Counted from the first letter of the stretch, positions 1 to 8,480 are shown. The stretch is 38,635 bases of DNA from JBCCTJ01 sp039198585 (GCA_039198585.1 JBCCTJ010000006.1:1-38635), one strand, 5' to 3'. Notes: a model not told the origin generated them from the letters alone. Translations and numbers: made by a program.

Positions 1-422
1 GGAATAGAATTAGCATCGAAGGCATAAGCACTAATTTGCATTTCTGGGCCAACCTTAGAGTAGTCAGCAGCAAATTGTTGTGCATAGTAGCGTTCATTAC
101 TGCTACTTCTATCTTTTCCCATGAAAAAAACAATAAAACCTCCAGTTTTGAGTGGAGCAATAATAGGATATCTTTGAAGGCCTACTGTATAATTATTGAT
201 CAGAATGAGGTCACCAGAACGATAAAGCGCTTGATTCCCATCTTTCCATAGAAATGTTTCTGCCAGCAAGTGACGACTCGCCTTTCTATTGATTAGATGA
301 TTATTCCATTGATCAGTGTGTTGACTTTGGATCCAATTTTTGGGAATAATCTCATCACGGTGACGCCAATAGATAGGTTGGCTAATGGCATTAAGCAGCA
401 GAGAAAGTAAAACGATTAGCAT
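1..422 (-). CDS. Secreted protein with GGF-type repeats, N-terminal part (runs off the left edge)
   Basis: An open frame of 140 codons starts at ATG 422 on the minus strand and has no stop before the window edge. It opens with a short hydrophobic stretch (MLIVLLSLLLNAIS), likely an export signal. Further on it reads LQRYPIIAPLKTGGFIVFF, then YYAQQFAADYSKVGPEMQIS. This is the rhythm of a repeat common in large bacterial surface and secreted proteins: Q-x2-P-x-I-x2-L-x2-GGF-V, then aQ-F-x-A-D-x3-VG-x-E-x-Q. Those proteins carry many tandem copies, and only one is visible here. Function is unknown; a surface or secreted role is inferred. The frame is certain, the repeat assignment moderately so. 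Confidence 0.6.
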   Translation of the reverse strand, partial: MLIVLLSLLLNAISQPIYWRHRDEIIPKNWIQSQHTDQWNNHLINRKASRHLLAETFLWKDGNQALYRSGDLILINNYTVGLQRYPIIAPLKTGGFIVFFMGKDRSSSNERYYAQQFAADYSKVGPEMQISAYAFDANSI

Positions 423-623
423 ATTTTTGGCATGAGAATAATATATCAAAACAAATTTAGTAAAATTCAAACTAAAAAGCAATTCTCAGAGCAAATACCG
501 CTTATAGAAATTGTGCAGGAAAGGAGAAGATTATGCAATATGCCTATTTCATACAAAAGTGTGATAAGAAACGTCGAGGTAATATTGCATAGGCAACAAA
601 AAATACTTATTTTAAAATGAAAG

Positions 624-1571
624 ATGGCCCAGTCAATGCTGATTGGATCATATTTATACAAAACTATGATGCCACTATTCAAGCTACTCAATCAAGACAA
701 TATACATGCTGCCATTCCTAGTTCTCTTCTATATCCTCTTGTAGTAAGCTATGGATTCGTACCACAACAAGGCCCGTATTGGGTTCTCGATGAGATGAAG
801 AACAATCATACAAAGCGCTATACGGAACCATTACAGGGAAAGCAAGTTACCATTTATCAGTTTGCCCACTCCTATTGTACAGGAAGCTATAATTTGCTCA
901 CGATGCAAAGTTCCCCTTGCCCTCGCAAAAAAGTTATCAGTAGTCAGCAGCAAAAATGTCGTTACTGTAAAAAAACTACAGGGTTTCATCCTGCTTTTGA
1001 TCGGCTCCCTCACAAGCACCTTTCCCCACAGCAACAGAGCTACAATCAGCTTCCTCATGATGTCTACTTAGCCTATTTTATTCCCGGTATCATCAAAGTA
1101 GGAATCGCCTACCATCACAGGCTTTATACACGTCTGCTAGAACAAGGAGCTCAAGCAGCACTCGTCATACAAGAGAGTGACAATGCCTATGAAGCTAGAA
1201 AACTAGAAAAAGCAATCGCAACACTTGGGCTACAAGAGAAAATTAAAAAACACCAAAAAGCAACGTGGCTTGCTCATGCGCCTTACCAGTCAGCTGTCGC
1301 TCGAGAGCAGCTGATCAAAACAAGAGAAAAAATTTATAGTCAGCTAGGTGATCGCATTGCCTACATACCCACTATCTATGAATTTCAGAGCACCTACTGG
1401 CCCAGTGGAATTCCTTCCCATGTGAGTATAGGTCCCTACTTTCCATCTAAAGTCAAAGGAAAAGTAATCGGTATGGTAGGTAGTTTGCTGGCACTCAAGA
1501 CGTCTTCTTCCAAGTGTTTGCTACTCGAAACCCAGCCACGCCTAGGAAAACTTTTAGTCGAATTCCATTAA
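624..1571 (+). CDS. DUF2797-type protein (possible GIY-YIG-like fold)
   Basis: The 315-residue product has the layout I associate with DUF2797. A PCPRKK segment and a C-x2-C pair (KCRYCKK) lie near residues 99-116, followed by VYLAYF-x4-IKVGIA, then RLLEQGAQAALVI and an EARKLE helix. The YLAYF...KVGI...R...EQGA series resembles the core of GIY-YIG nucleases, but the biochemical role of the family is not known to me. The first ATG (624) is used. A second ATG pair lies at codons 15-16 and could be the true start, since the first residues show no family signature. The upstream 200 bases (423-623) hold only short, overlapping, unsupported frames. Confidence 0.7.
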   Translation: MAQSMLIGSYLYKTMMPLFKLLNQDNIHAAIPSSLLYPLVVSYGFVPQQGPYWVLDEMKNNHTKRYTEPLQGKQVTIYQFAHSYCTGSYNLLTMQSSPCPRKKVISSQQQKCRYCKKTTGFHPAFDRLPHKHLSPQQQSYNQLPHDVYLAYFIPGIIKVGIAYHHRLYTRLLEQGAQAALVIQESDNAYEARKLEKAIATLGLQEKIKKHQKATWLAHAPYQSAVAREQLIKTREKIYSQLGDRIAYIPTIYEFQSTYWPSGIPSHVSIGPYFPSKVKGKVIGMVGSLLALKTSSSKCLLLETQPRLGKLLVEFH

Positions 1572-1785
1572 CATCTTATACAAGCAAGAGATTGCTCTTT
1601 TGTTATCTTTTTTCCATCAAGCATTAAAATATACTAACCAACTGAATCTTCTCGATTAATTTGATATAGTATATAAAAGTTGAATTTATTATATAAAAAA
1701 AACAACGCAATAAAATATATGTATTTGGATTCAATAAGTTTTTTTTGTATATTCTGAGTAAATACCACTCTATACGTTTACCACT

Positions 1786-3987
1786 ATGCAGATTAATCAA
1801 TATAGATGGAACCAACACTTTTATGGATTCTTCCATCAAACTATCACTCTCTTATTAGTTGTACTCTTTGCCTTTTGTAAGGTATCCACAACAAAGGCAA
1901 GTCAACTTTCAAAGGAAAAAACAATAAAATCACCACAAAACAAAGAATCAAAAAAAAGTAAAACGGATTATAAGACATTGTATTATAAAGTAAATATTAA
2001 GTACAAAGAACTGAATAGTAAGTACCAAAAATTAGAGCAAGGATATACAGCGATTAGAGATTTAGGTATTAAGCAACAACAATCTATCCAGAAAAAGGAC
2101 AAAGCTATTAATAAATATCTTCAGATGGCTGAGAAAGGTGGTTTTCAACAACTACAAAAAGACTATGATCAATTGACTAAAAAATTAAAAAATAATAATA
2201 AACTTCAACTTCAGCTTAATAAAAATCAGACAACAATCAGCCAACTCAACAAAAAGTTAGAAAAAGAAAACACTGAAATCAAGCAGCAAAACAAGGCTCT
2301 AGAAGTAGATATTACTAAAAAACAAGAAAAGTTGAATAAAGTGACTATGCAGCAAAAAAAAGATCTAAAGAAATACAATGAAACGATCAGCAGTCAGGAA
2401 AAAGAGTACAAAGACAAACTGAAAGAAGAGCAAGATAAATACAGCCTTTTACAGAGAGAATTCAAGAAAGAGCAAAAACAATGGGATACTGAAAAGGTAA
2501 GTTTGAAGCAAAAAATTACTCTTCAAGAAGAAGAGAAAAAAAAGTTTACAGAAGAAACCAGCAAAAAAGATGAAAAAATCAAAAGTCTAGAAATATTTAT
2601 TGATAATAACAAAAAAATATATATAAATAATCAAAAACAATGGGATACTGAAAAGAAAGGTTTAGAGCAACAAATTAGTGATAAAGAAACAAAAGTCCAA
2701 GCCCTCCAAAACAAGATTGAGCAAGAAGCAGGCGCTTATCAAGATATCAAGTATCAATTGAGCAAAGCTCAACTAAATGCTAGCTTATTAACTCAACAAG
2801 TCCAGAAGCAGACAGATACGATCACTGGAATAAAAAAAAGCCAGGAAGATCTCCAAAAAAACAAAGAAAAAATGAAGGGGAAGGTTAATAACCTAAAGCA
2901 AGAATCAATTGAGTTAGCTAAACTAAAGGAGGCAACCAAGAGTAAAAATATCAGAATAGAAAACCTAAATAACACCGTACAACAACTAAAAAGTCAGAAC
3001 GAAAAAGCTCAAAAAGCACTAAATGAGGAAATTGAAGAGCGTCTAAAAACTCAAAATGCTTGGAAAAAGGAATTAGACGCAATGAAAGAAGAGCTTACAA
3101 CAAACGAGGTTACTAGTCAGCTTAAGATAGAAGAGCAAGAAGAAGCAATTAAAGAGCTAACCAATGCAATCAAGACTCTAAAGCAAGTACAGGAAAATGA
3201 TGATAATAGCAATAAGAAAGTTATCCAAAAGCAGCTTACTACCATTATGAGTTTACAAAACAGGCTAAAATGTCAAAAAGAGGCAATTGCGAAACTAAAG
3301 TTAGGCATCAAGCAAAAAAGAAAAATAGTAGCAGATAAAAACAGCTTAGAAGAAAATAAGAAGCAATTAGAAGAAGAAATTAAACAACTTAAGCAGAAGA
3401 GTAAAAAAGATATGCAAGACTATTTACATCAAATTGAACAACTAAAGAATAAGCTAAGAGAACAAAAACAAACTAAGGAAATAGATTGTGCTGGCTTCCA
3501 AAAAGAAATAGTACTTCTTAAGGATGAGATAGAAGATCAAGAAAAACAAGAAGTTACTATGCAAAAGCAGAGTAAAAAAATTGTAGAACTTGAGAAGATT
3601 ATAGCATTGATGCAAAATGAAGACGATCAAATGCAAAAAAGGAAATGGGAGGAGGATATAAAAGAAATTAAACTAAAGAGTAAGCAACCTGACCTTGTAG
3701 AATCGTTAACATCTATATCAGAAGACGAAACAAAGATGAAAATAGCAGAAAGGAGAGAGGTAGATCCGCTGATTCAGGAAAAAGATAAGCATGGTAATCA
3801 TATATTATCTAGATTAGATAATAGCCAGCAGCATATCGAAAAGAACAGGAAAGGTAACAAGGTAAAAATAGCCACGACATTACTAGTTATCATCACCTTG
3901 GCAGGAGTGGTACTGAAAAGGATACGACCACTAAAAAAATGGATTCTCAAGATCAACCAAAAACAAGAAAAATCTACTATTATTTAG
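1786..3987 (+). CDS. Long coiled-coil protein with an N-terminal signal and C-terminal membrane anchor
   Basis: The product has 733 residues. Residues 18-32 are strongly hydrophobic (ITLLLVVLFAFC), followed by TTKAS, a plausible signal-peptidase site. From about residue 45 to 640 it is almost entirely Lys/Glu/Gln-rich heptad-like sequence, a very long coiled coil. Near the end lies one membrane helix (IATTLLVIITLAGVVL) and then a basic tail. The motif QKQWDTEK occurs twice, about 54 residues apart, with near-identical DNA at about 2472 and 2633, a sign of internal duplication. No enzymatic motif is visible. The plan suggests an exported rod held in a membrane by its C-terminus, possibly host-facing. 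Function is unknown, and such composition gives misleading similarity to other coiled coils. Confidence 0.75.
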   Translation: MQINQYRWNQHFYGFFHQTITLLLVVLFAFCKVSTTKASQLSKEKTIKSPQNKESKKSKTDYKTLYYKVNIKYKELNSKYQKLEQGYTAIRDLGIKQQQSIQKKDKAINKYLQMAEKGGFQQLQKDYDQLTKKLKNNNKLQLQLNKNQTTISQLNKKLEKENTEIKQQNKALEVDITKKQEKLNKVTMQQKKDLKKYNETISSQEKEYKDKLKEEQDKYSLLQREFKKEQKQWDTEKVSLKQKITLQEEEKKKFTEETSKKDEKIKSLEIFIDNNKKIYINNQKQWDTEKKGLEQQISDKETKVQALQNKIEQEAGAYQDIKYQLSKAQLNASLLTQQVQKQTDTITGIKKSQEDLQKNKEKMKGKVNNLKQESIELAKLKEATKSKNIRIENLNNTVQQLKSQNEKAQKALNEEIEERLKTQNAWKKELDAMKEELTTNEVTSQLKIEEQEEAIKELTNAIKTLKQVQENDDNSNKKVIQKQLTTIMSLQNRLKCQKEAIAKLKLGIKQKRKIVADKNSLEENKKQLEEEIKQLKQKSKKDMQDYLHQIEQLKNKLREQKQTKEIDCAGFQKEIVLLKDEIEDQEKQEVTMQKQSKKIVELEKIIALMQNEDDQMQKRKWEEDIKEIKLKSKQPDLVESLTSISEDETKMKIAERREVDPLIQEKDKHGNHILSRLDNSQQHIEKNRKGNKVKIATTLLVIITLAGVVLKRIRPLKKWILKINQKQEKSTII

Positions 3988-4040
3988 ATAAGGTCAGTCA
4001 GGAGAATGAAAAACTCTAGCAATCATAAATAGGGGAGTAT

Positions 4041-4062
4041 AATCTTGGAAAAGATTTTTTTT
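4041..4062 (+). terminator. Possible intrinsic terminator after the coiled-coil gene
   Basis: AATCTT (4041-4046) pairs perfectly with AAGATT (4051-4056) around a GGAA loop, and a run of T continues to 4062. The stem is short and has only two G:C-capable positions, so it is weak. It lies about 55 bases after the stop of the coiled-coil gene and before csp, which would separate the two transcripts. Confidence 0.4.
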
Positions 4063-4148
4063 CTCATTTTGGTGCGAAATATGGGTTTTTATGACTCATT
4101 TATATTTTTATATGTAGAATTGGGCATTAATTACTTAATAAAAAAATT

Positions 4149-4349
4149 GTGTCTGACTTAAAAACTGGAATAGTTAAATTCTTCAATACAGAAAAGGGAT
4201 TTGGTTTCATCACACCTGACGATGGATCAAAAGATGTATTTGTTCATTTTAGTGCTGCTAAATTTGATCTAGAAGAAAATATGCGTGTGAAATTTAAATT
4301 TGTGAAGAATGATAGAGGAGGTAAAGCTGAAAATGTGTCTAAGGCTTAA
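4149..4349 (+). CDS. csp: Cold-shock domain protein
   Basis: A 66-residue single cold-shock domain of normal length, which binds single-stranded RNA/DNA and acts as an RNA chaperone. It starts GIVKFFNTEKGFGFITP. The RNP1-type motif KGFGFI is at residues 16-21 and the RNP2-type motif VFVHFS at 30-35. The start is GTG at 4149; no ATG is available before the conserved domain. The 160-base leader after the preceding gene is long enough to hold a regulatory 5' UTR, as is usual for csp genes, but no specific element was recognised. The stop codon overlaps the stop of the convergent methyltransferase gene. Confidence 0.93.
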   Translation: MSDLKTGIVKFFNTEKGFGFITPDDGSKDVFVHFSAAKFDLEENMRVKFKFVKNDRGGKAENVSKA

Positions 4350-4843
4350 GGCCTTAGAAGTTCCCACAGTAGTATACCAGCACATGTAGCAACATTAAGA
4401 GACTTTTTTATACCATACTGTGGTATTTCTATATTCATATCAGCCTCTTGTAGGGCTCCTTCGCTTACTCCAAAAATTTCATGCCCTAATATCAAAGCAA
4501 TAGGAAAATTTATTTTTTTTCTATCTAATTTTTCTAAAGAAATAGACTCTGGTGTCTGCTCTATAGCAATTATTTGATGTGCTCTTTTTTTGAGTATACT
4601 AATTGGAGCTAATATGCTGTCTACCTTTTCCCAGGGCACTACTTTCTCAGCGCCCAGTGCTGTTTTTGTTATTTGACAATGAGGAGGTTTTGGAGTAATA
4701 CCACATAAGTAAATTCTTTCCACTAGAAAAGAATCAGCTGTTCTGAATATAGCTCCTACATTATGAGCACTCCTAATATTATCGAGGAGTAATACAAGAG
4801 GTTTTCTTTTTTTCAACTGATATTCTTTATTTACCACAAACAA
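4346..4843 (-). CDS. SpoU/TrmH-family RNA 2'-O-methyltransferase
   Basis: A 165-residue SPOUT-class methyltransferase that would transfer a methyl group from S-adenosylmethionine to a ribose 2'-OH in tRNA or rRNA. All three family motifs are present: motif 1 DNIRSAHNVGAIFRTA (residues 21-36, with N28 and R34), motif 2 LILGHEIFGVSE (117-128), and motif 3 IPQYGIKKSLNVATCAGILL (140-159), which forms the knotted cofactor site. No ATG is available: TTG at 4843 or GTG at 4837 must start it. The N-terminus is shorter than in relatives I recall, by roughly 10-15 residues. The target nucleotide cannot be told. It converges on csp with overlapping stops. Confidence 0.88.
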   Translation of the reverse strand: MFVVNKEYQLKKRKPLVLLLDNIRSAHNVGAIFRTADSFLVERIYLCGITPKPPHCQITKTALGAEKVVPWEKVDSILAPISILKKRAHQIIAIEQTPESISLEKLDRKKINFPIALILGHEIFGVSEGALQEADMNIEIPQYGIKKSLNVATCAGILLWELLRP

Positions 4844-4904
4844 CTTAAGTGAGGGTATTAGATTTAATGAAACTTAAACCATCCATAAAAAAAAGCATAT
4901 TTTA

Positions 4905-5246
4905 TTAAATAGTCTGAGCAACTACTGCAAAAGCACTAGGATAATTCATAGCTAAATCCGCAAGCACTTTTCTATTAAGTGTTATAGCATTTTTAGCAAG
5001 CTGATTCATAAACCTGCCATAGTTTAAGCCATAAAGACGAGCGCCAGCATTGATACGTTGTATCCAAAGTGCTCTAAAATTTCTCTTTTTTACTTTCCTA
5101 TCACGATAGGCATATAACAGCCCTTTTTCTACTGCATTTTTTGCAATAGTATAGACGTTCTTTCTACGTCCCCAGTAACCTTTAGCTTGTTTAATTATTT
5201 TTTTTCTACGCGCTTTAGACGCTACAGCATTATTCGATCTAGGCAT
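4905..5246 (-). CDS. rplT: 50S ribosomal protein L20
   Basis: The 113-residue protein is basic at its N-terminus (ARRKKIIKQAKGYWGRRKN), then RNFRALWIQRINAGAR and YGRFMNQLAKNAITLNRKVLADLA. This is the full L20 signature at normal length. L20 binds 23S rRNA early in large-subunit assembly and, in several bacteria, represses its own operon by binding the mRNA. It is the last gene of infC-rpmI-rplT, 19 bases after rpmI. No strong terminator follows; the next 60 bases hold only A/T runs. Confidence 0.98.
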   Translation of the reverse strand: MPRSNNAVASKARRKKIIKQAKGYWGRRKNVYTIAKNAVEKGLLYAYRDRKVKKRNFRALWIQRINAGARLYGLNYGRFMNQLAKNAITLNRKVLADLAMNYPSAFAVVAQTI

Positions 5247-5265
5247 GATAAAAAGTTAAAAGTGA

Positions 5266-5466
5266 CTAACAGTTGAGTAATTTTTTAATTCTAGGGACAT
5301 CGCCAGGACTTAGTACAACTTGATACCCTAATTTTCTTTTCTGCTTCGTACTCTTTTTATCTTGTCCAAGATTATGGCGTTTCCCTATTCCTTTACGCAT
5401 GATCTTACCTGTGCTAGTAAGCTTAAACCTTTTTTTAGATCCTGAGTGTGTTTTGGTCTTAGGCAT
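5266..5466 (-). CDS. rpmI: 50S ribosomal protein L35
   Basis: The 66-residue product begins MPKTKTHSGSKKRFKLTSTG and continues with GKRHNLGQDKKSTKQKRKL, ending in a VPRIKKLL tail. This is the complete small L35 family and is typical in length. It is a late-assembling protein of the large ribosomal subunit. It lies between infC and rplT with short gaps (10 and 19 bases), the conserved bacterial order, so the three are surely co-transcribed. No Shine-Dalgarno motif precedes the ATG. Confidence 0.97.
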   Translation of the reverse strand: MPKTKTHSGSKKRFKLTSTGKIMRKGIGKRHNLGQDKKSTKQKRKLGYQVVLSPGDVPRIKKLLNC

Positions 5467-5476
5467 GGTAATGTAA

Positions 5477-6034
5477 TTAAGTATTTTTTCTTTTTTTATC
5501 TAATTCTATAGTCATCATAAATCTCCTTCCTATTTGTTTAGGAGGGTATTTCAAAACAGCTCCGTAAGGTTTTAAGTTTTCTAAAAAAGTTTGTAAAGTC
5601 ACCGTTCCTCTTTCTTTATATTTCATCTCTCTTCCTCGTAACTGAACATAAACATCTACCATAGCACCATCTTGTAAAAATTTGATAGCATGCTTTTGTT
5701 TAAAAGAAATGTCATGAATATCCGTATTCAAAGTAAGCTTGATTTCTTTTTTTACTATCTTCTTAGTTTTTGCTTTCAGTTCTTTCTCTTTTTTTTTCCT
5801 TTGATACTTGAACTTAGTGTAATTCACAATAGAGCAAACGGGAGGCATTGCACTGGGAGCAATTTCAACTAAGTCGAGCCCGTTTTCTTGTGCTATTTTA
5901 CGTGCTACTTGAATAGGGTAAACGCCAGTTTGTACGTTTTCCCCTACAATGCGCACTTCAGGAGCCAGTATTTTATCATTGATCCGATATGGTTCCTCGC
6001 GTTTTTTATATCTACGATAGTTTCTAAGTACCAA
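5477..6034 (-). CDS. infC: Translation initiation factor IF-3 (non-ATG start)
   Basis: IF-3 keeps ribosomal subunits apart and checks the start codon and initiator tRNA. The N-domain (YRINDKILAPEVRIVGENVQ), the Lys-rich linker (about YQRKKKEKELKAKTKKIVKKE) and the C-domain (RGREMKYKERG, PPKQIGRRFMMTIEL) are all present. No in-frame ATG lies upstream of the conserved part. TTG at 6034, giving MVLRNYRRYKKREEPYRIND, produces 185 residues, the family's usual size; an ATT lies about 8 codons further upstream, and the frame stays open to a TTG at 6094. A rare start codon is the known basis of IF-3 autoregulation in enterobacteria. First gene of the operon; no thrS precedes it. Confidence 0.95.
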   Translation of the reverse strand: MVLRNYRRYKKREEPYRINDKILAPEVRIVGENVQTGVYPIQVARKIAQENGLDLVEIAPSAMPPVCSIVNYTKFKYQRKKKEKELKAKTKKIVKKEIKLTLNTDIHDISFKQKHAIKFLQDGAMVDVYVQLRGREMKYKERGTVTLQTFLENLKPYGAVLKYPPKQIGRRFMMTIELDKKRKNT

Positions 6035-6094
6035 GTTAAATGTTAATATTTTAATACACCTTAGTAGCAATTTGTACTCATTATAGTTTAACAA

Positions 6095-6394
6095 ACTGTT
6101 TATAAGGCTAGTCTATTTTGTATGGCTAACTAATAAAAAATTTCAGAGGAAATTTTTACTAGATTAAGGATGCAAATATATATATTTTTCATGAAAAGAA
6201 TCCAAAATAAGTCTTCTCTTTAGGGGTTGTCAGAGGAATTAGCAGGCAGAGGTTGGATATCTTCCTAAACAAATCTTGAGTCAATTAGGGCAATCTGTAA
6301 AAAAATTTTGAAACTAATTCCTATCTAATTGTCTCCCTTCAGGTGAAATCCAGTTCTTGAAATAACCATTATGAGCTACTCAATCTCATTACCA
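6095..6394. other. Non-coding stretch upstream of infC
   Basis: About 300 bases between the infC frame and the gene debris to the right. I see no convincing frame on either strand, no tRNA and no clear hairpin. The infC operon promoter should lie here, but no box stands out from the A/T-rich background. Confidence 0.4.
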
Positions 6395-6760
6395 TTAGAA
6401 GAAGAGTTTTTTTGTAATGACTACCCAGCAAGTTGCCCTTGCAGCACCCAAGAGGCCACCAAAATATCTGGTTACTATAGATAATAGCGCCAAGCCATCA
6501 TACGTAATAGAGTTGGATTGCTGTTGCTGGTCTAACACTATGCTGTATTTATTTCTTGGTTCTACCTGGATTGGCTTTTGACAACTTCTCGATGAATAAC
6601 CTTTTTTATTCATTTTATCAATTTTTTCTTAACTCCTCAATTTCCTTAGCTAATCGATCCAGATGTTCAGCACTTTACTGAATGTGTTTTTTCATTACTT
6701 CTTGCTGTTCTACAAGCCCTCCTATTTTTTTTGATCTGAATTTCTAGAACCTATTTCATA
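6395..6760 (-). pseudogene. Debris of coiled-coil and membrane protein genes
   Basis: Reading leftward, one frame gives KKIGGLVEQQEVMKKHIQ, a TAA stop, then SAEHLDRLAKEIEELRKN and a stop: a coiled-coil tail broken by one in-frame stop. About 12 bases later an ATG opens a 72-residue frame (6395-6613) with a hydrophobic stretch near its end (LALLSIVTRYFGGLLGAARA). Neither piece matches a family I recognise. They follow the small secreted protein at 6803-7174 on the same strand and may once have been one gene with it, in the signal-coil-membrane-helix plan seen elsewhere in this window. Confidence 0.35.
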
Positions 6761-6802
6761 ACTCTTAAGAATAGCTACTGGCTTTACCCAAAGTCTATAT
6801 TT

Positions 6803-7174
6803 TTAGATCACTCTTAAGCGTTTACTTTTATTTTTCTTGCTCTTTTTGAGTCCTTTTATAAAAGATAAACAATCTAGGTCATGCACCTTGATTTTTATTT
6901 TTCGTTCAATTTTCTTGACTACTGGACTGCCTTGAATTGCTTTTTGATGGTCTGCTAACAGCTGATCTACATACTTTGGGGATTCGAATAGCCTTTCTTC
7001 TATATCTAGTAACCCTTGCTGAGTTTTTTCTGTCACAGCTAAGTTTTCTTTTTTAGACCATTCTCTTTTGTTCATTTCAGATAAGGTCATAGGATGATTA
7101 CCATTAGCAACTAAATAGCTTGTAAGAGCAATAAAATTCAAAAAAAACACTCTATGATGCATTGCTGGCAGCAT
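6803..7174 (-). CDS. Small secreted hypothetical protein, possibly a gene fragment
   Basis: The 123-residue product has a hydrophobic N-terminus (VFFLNFIALTSYLVANG) that could be a signal peptide or anchor. It continues as charged, helical sequence (LLDIEERLFESPKYVDQLLA) and ends in a Lys-rich tail (GLKKSKKNKSKRLRV). I do not recognise a family. Coiled-coil debris follows on the same strand, so this may be the intact front of a larger decayed gene. The ATG start is plausible. Confidence 0.4.
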   Translation of the reverse strand: MLPAMHHRVFFLNFIALTSYLVANGNHPMTLSEMNKREWSKKENLAVTEKTQQGLLDIEERLFESPKYVDQLLADHQKAIQGSPVVKKIERKIKIKVHDLDCLSFIKGLKKSKKNKSKRLRVI

Positions 7175-7244
7175 AAAACAATTTTTACTCTATTGTTAAA
7201 CATATTACTAGGTTAATTGTATTTACAAGACAATTTTTTATTTT

Positions 7245-7328
7245 ATTTTTTGCTTATAGATATCAAGGGAAAACCTTCTTTAGAACTCAGATGAATTTTT
7301 TTTGAACAAAAACATCTTTACTTCTGAC
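7245..7328. repeat. Dispersed intergenic repeat, copy 1
   Basis: About 84 bases resemble 21989-22072 in the same orientation. Shared blocks include TTTTTTGCTTAT, AAAACCTTCT, TAGAACTCA, an A/T run, and TCTTTACTTCTGAC. It sits between two minus-strand genes, outside any frame. It may be the remnant of a mobile element or an intergenic repeat; neither copy has visible terminal inverted repeats. Confidence 0.55.
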
Positions 7329-7470
7329 CCTCCTATGTATACCACTCTTCTATAATCAGTACTAGTCTGTGTGATAAGCAATTTGTCTTAGACCAAGACA
7401 GATCTTTAGTCCCTTTTTTTATATTGAATAGCCACTTCTTGGCATGCATATGCCTGTTTTGCTTCTATGA

Positions 7471-8322
7471 CTAAAATTTCTCTTTAACGACCTTGTCAAA
7501 GTATCGATCACTTACCCACTTTCGAAGCCATAGCAAATATTTTGCATCTTTTCCTACAGGATACCGTGTAGCTGGCTTGCTATTACTGATCGCTTTAGCT
7601 ATTGTCTCAGCCACCAGCAATGGATCTGTTGGCTCACTTGCTTCTTTTTTTTGATTAGGTTTAAATATAAAATCTTGATAGGGCCCCTTACTAGACCTTG
7701 CCAAGAAAGCTGCCTTCATAGCTTCTCCGAATCCTGTCTTAGTAACGCCCGGCTCTATGATAATCACACGAATATTAAAGGGTTCTAGTTCTATTCTCAG
7801 GCAATCTGACCAGCCTTCTACAGCGTGTTTACTTGCAATATAATAAGCTCCCAACGGGACAGGAAACTTACCAATCATAGAAGAAATATTGACAATTGTC
7901 CCTGCTTTTCTTTTACGCATGTGAGGTACTACATACTTGGTAAGCCTAGCCATACCAAATAGGTTAACATCAAACTGATAATGGGCATCTTCCATACTTG
8001 TCTCCTCTACACTACCAAAAACACCCATACCAGCACCATTCACCAAAACATCAATTTTATTTTCTTTTTTGATTACTTGGTCTATACAGGATTTGGTAGC
8101 TTTTTCATCCGTAACATCCAGTTGGATAATACTGATTCCCTGCTCTTCAAGATCTTTCATTTTATCTAGATTTCTAGCAGCTGCATAGACCTTGTAACCT
8201 TGTTTATACAATTCTAATACAGTCGCCTTACCAATGCCAGATGATCCACCTGTTACTAAAGCTATTTTTTGCTGACTGGTTGTTTCAGGATTAGTATTCG
8301 AAGAAACAGTTTTTTTTGCCAT
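7471..8322 (-). CDS. Short-chain dehydrogenase/reductase (SDR)
   Basis: A classical SDR of 283 residues, an NAD(P)(H)-dependent oxidoreductase. It has the nucleotide-binding TGGSSGIG at residues 24-31, NGAG at 95-98, the catalytic Ser in NISS (S148), and the YxxxK pair Y161/K165. The order, spacing and Rossmann pattern are intact, so the enzyme should be active. The N-terminal 18 residues are a polar extension and the C-terminus (residues 230-283) is longer than in minimal SDRs. The substrate cannot be read from sequence; retinol/ketoacyl/steroid-type SDRs all look similar here. It stands alone, flanked by decayed DNA. Confidence 0.9.
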   Translation of the reverse strand: MAKKTVSSNTNPETTSQQKIALVTGGSSGIGKATVLELYKQGYKVYAAARNLDKMKDLEEQGISIIQLDVTDEKATKSCIDQVIKKENKIDVLVNGAGMGVFGSVEETSMEDAHYQFDVNLFGMARLTKYVVPHMRKRKAGTIVNISSMIGKFPVPLGAYYIASKHAVEGWSDCLRIELEPFNIRVIIIEPGVTKTGFGEAMKAAFLARSSKGPYQDFIFKPNQKKEASEPTDPLLVAETIAKAISNSKPATRYPVGKDAKYLLWLRKWVSDRYFDKVVKEKF

Positions 8323-8480
8323 ATATATGATTATGATAAAAGGAGATTATACTGCGCTTTGACTTAATAGTACACAATAAAACTTTCACAAAAGTTTCTG
8401 AAAAAATAAGCAAAAAATCTCAATTATGCAAGGCCGACTTAGCTGAGTCACTAAATTATTAGCTATAAAATTTTATTTTT

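Noticed and set aside
432..691. Short frames on both strands between the left-edge gene and the DUF2797 gene.
   Set aside because: They overlap each other and the start of the DUF2797 gene, show no family features, and are within chance length for AT-rich DNA.
59..955. A 16-base match (AGTAGTCAGCAGCAAA) at about 59 and 939.
   Set aside because: Both lie in coding sequence in different frames and strands, and the similarity does not extend beyond the match; probably chance.
1586..1600. Hairpin AAGAG-ATTG-CTCTT after the DUF2797 gene as a terminator.
   Set aside because: Only five base pairs, with no clean T-run following.
6960..7000. A tRNA-like TTCGAATCCCC on the minus strand.
   Set aside because: No matching acceptor, D or anticodon arms surround it, and it lies inside the small secreted protein frame.
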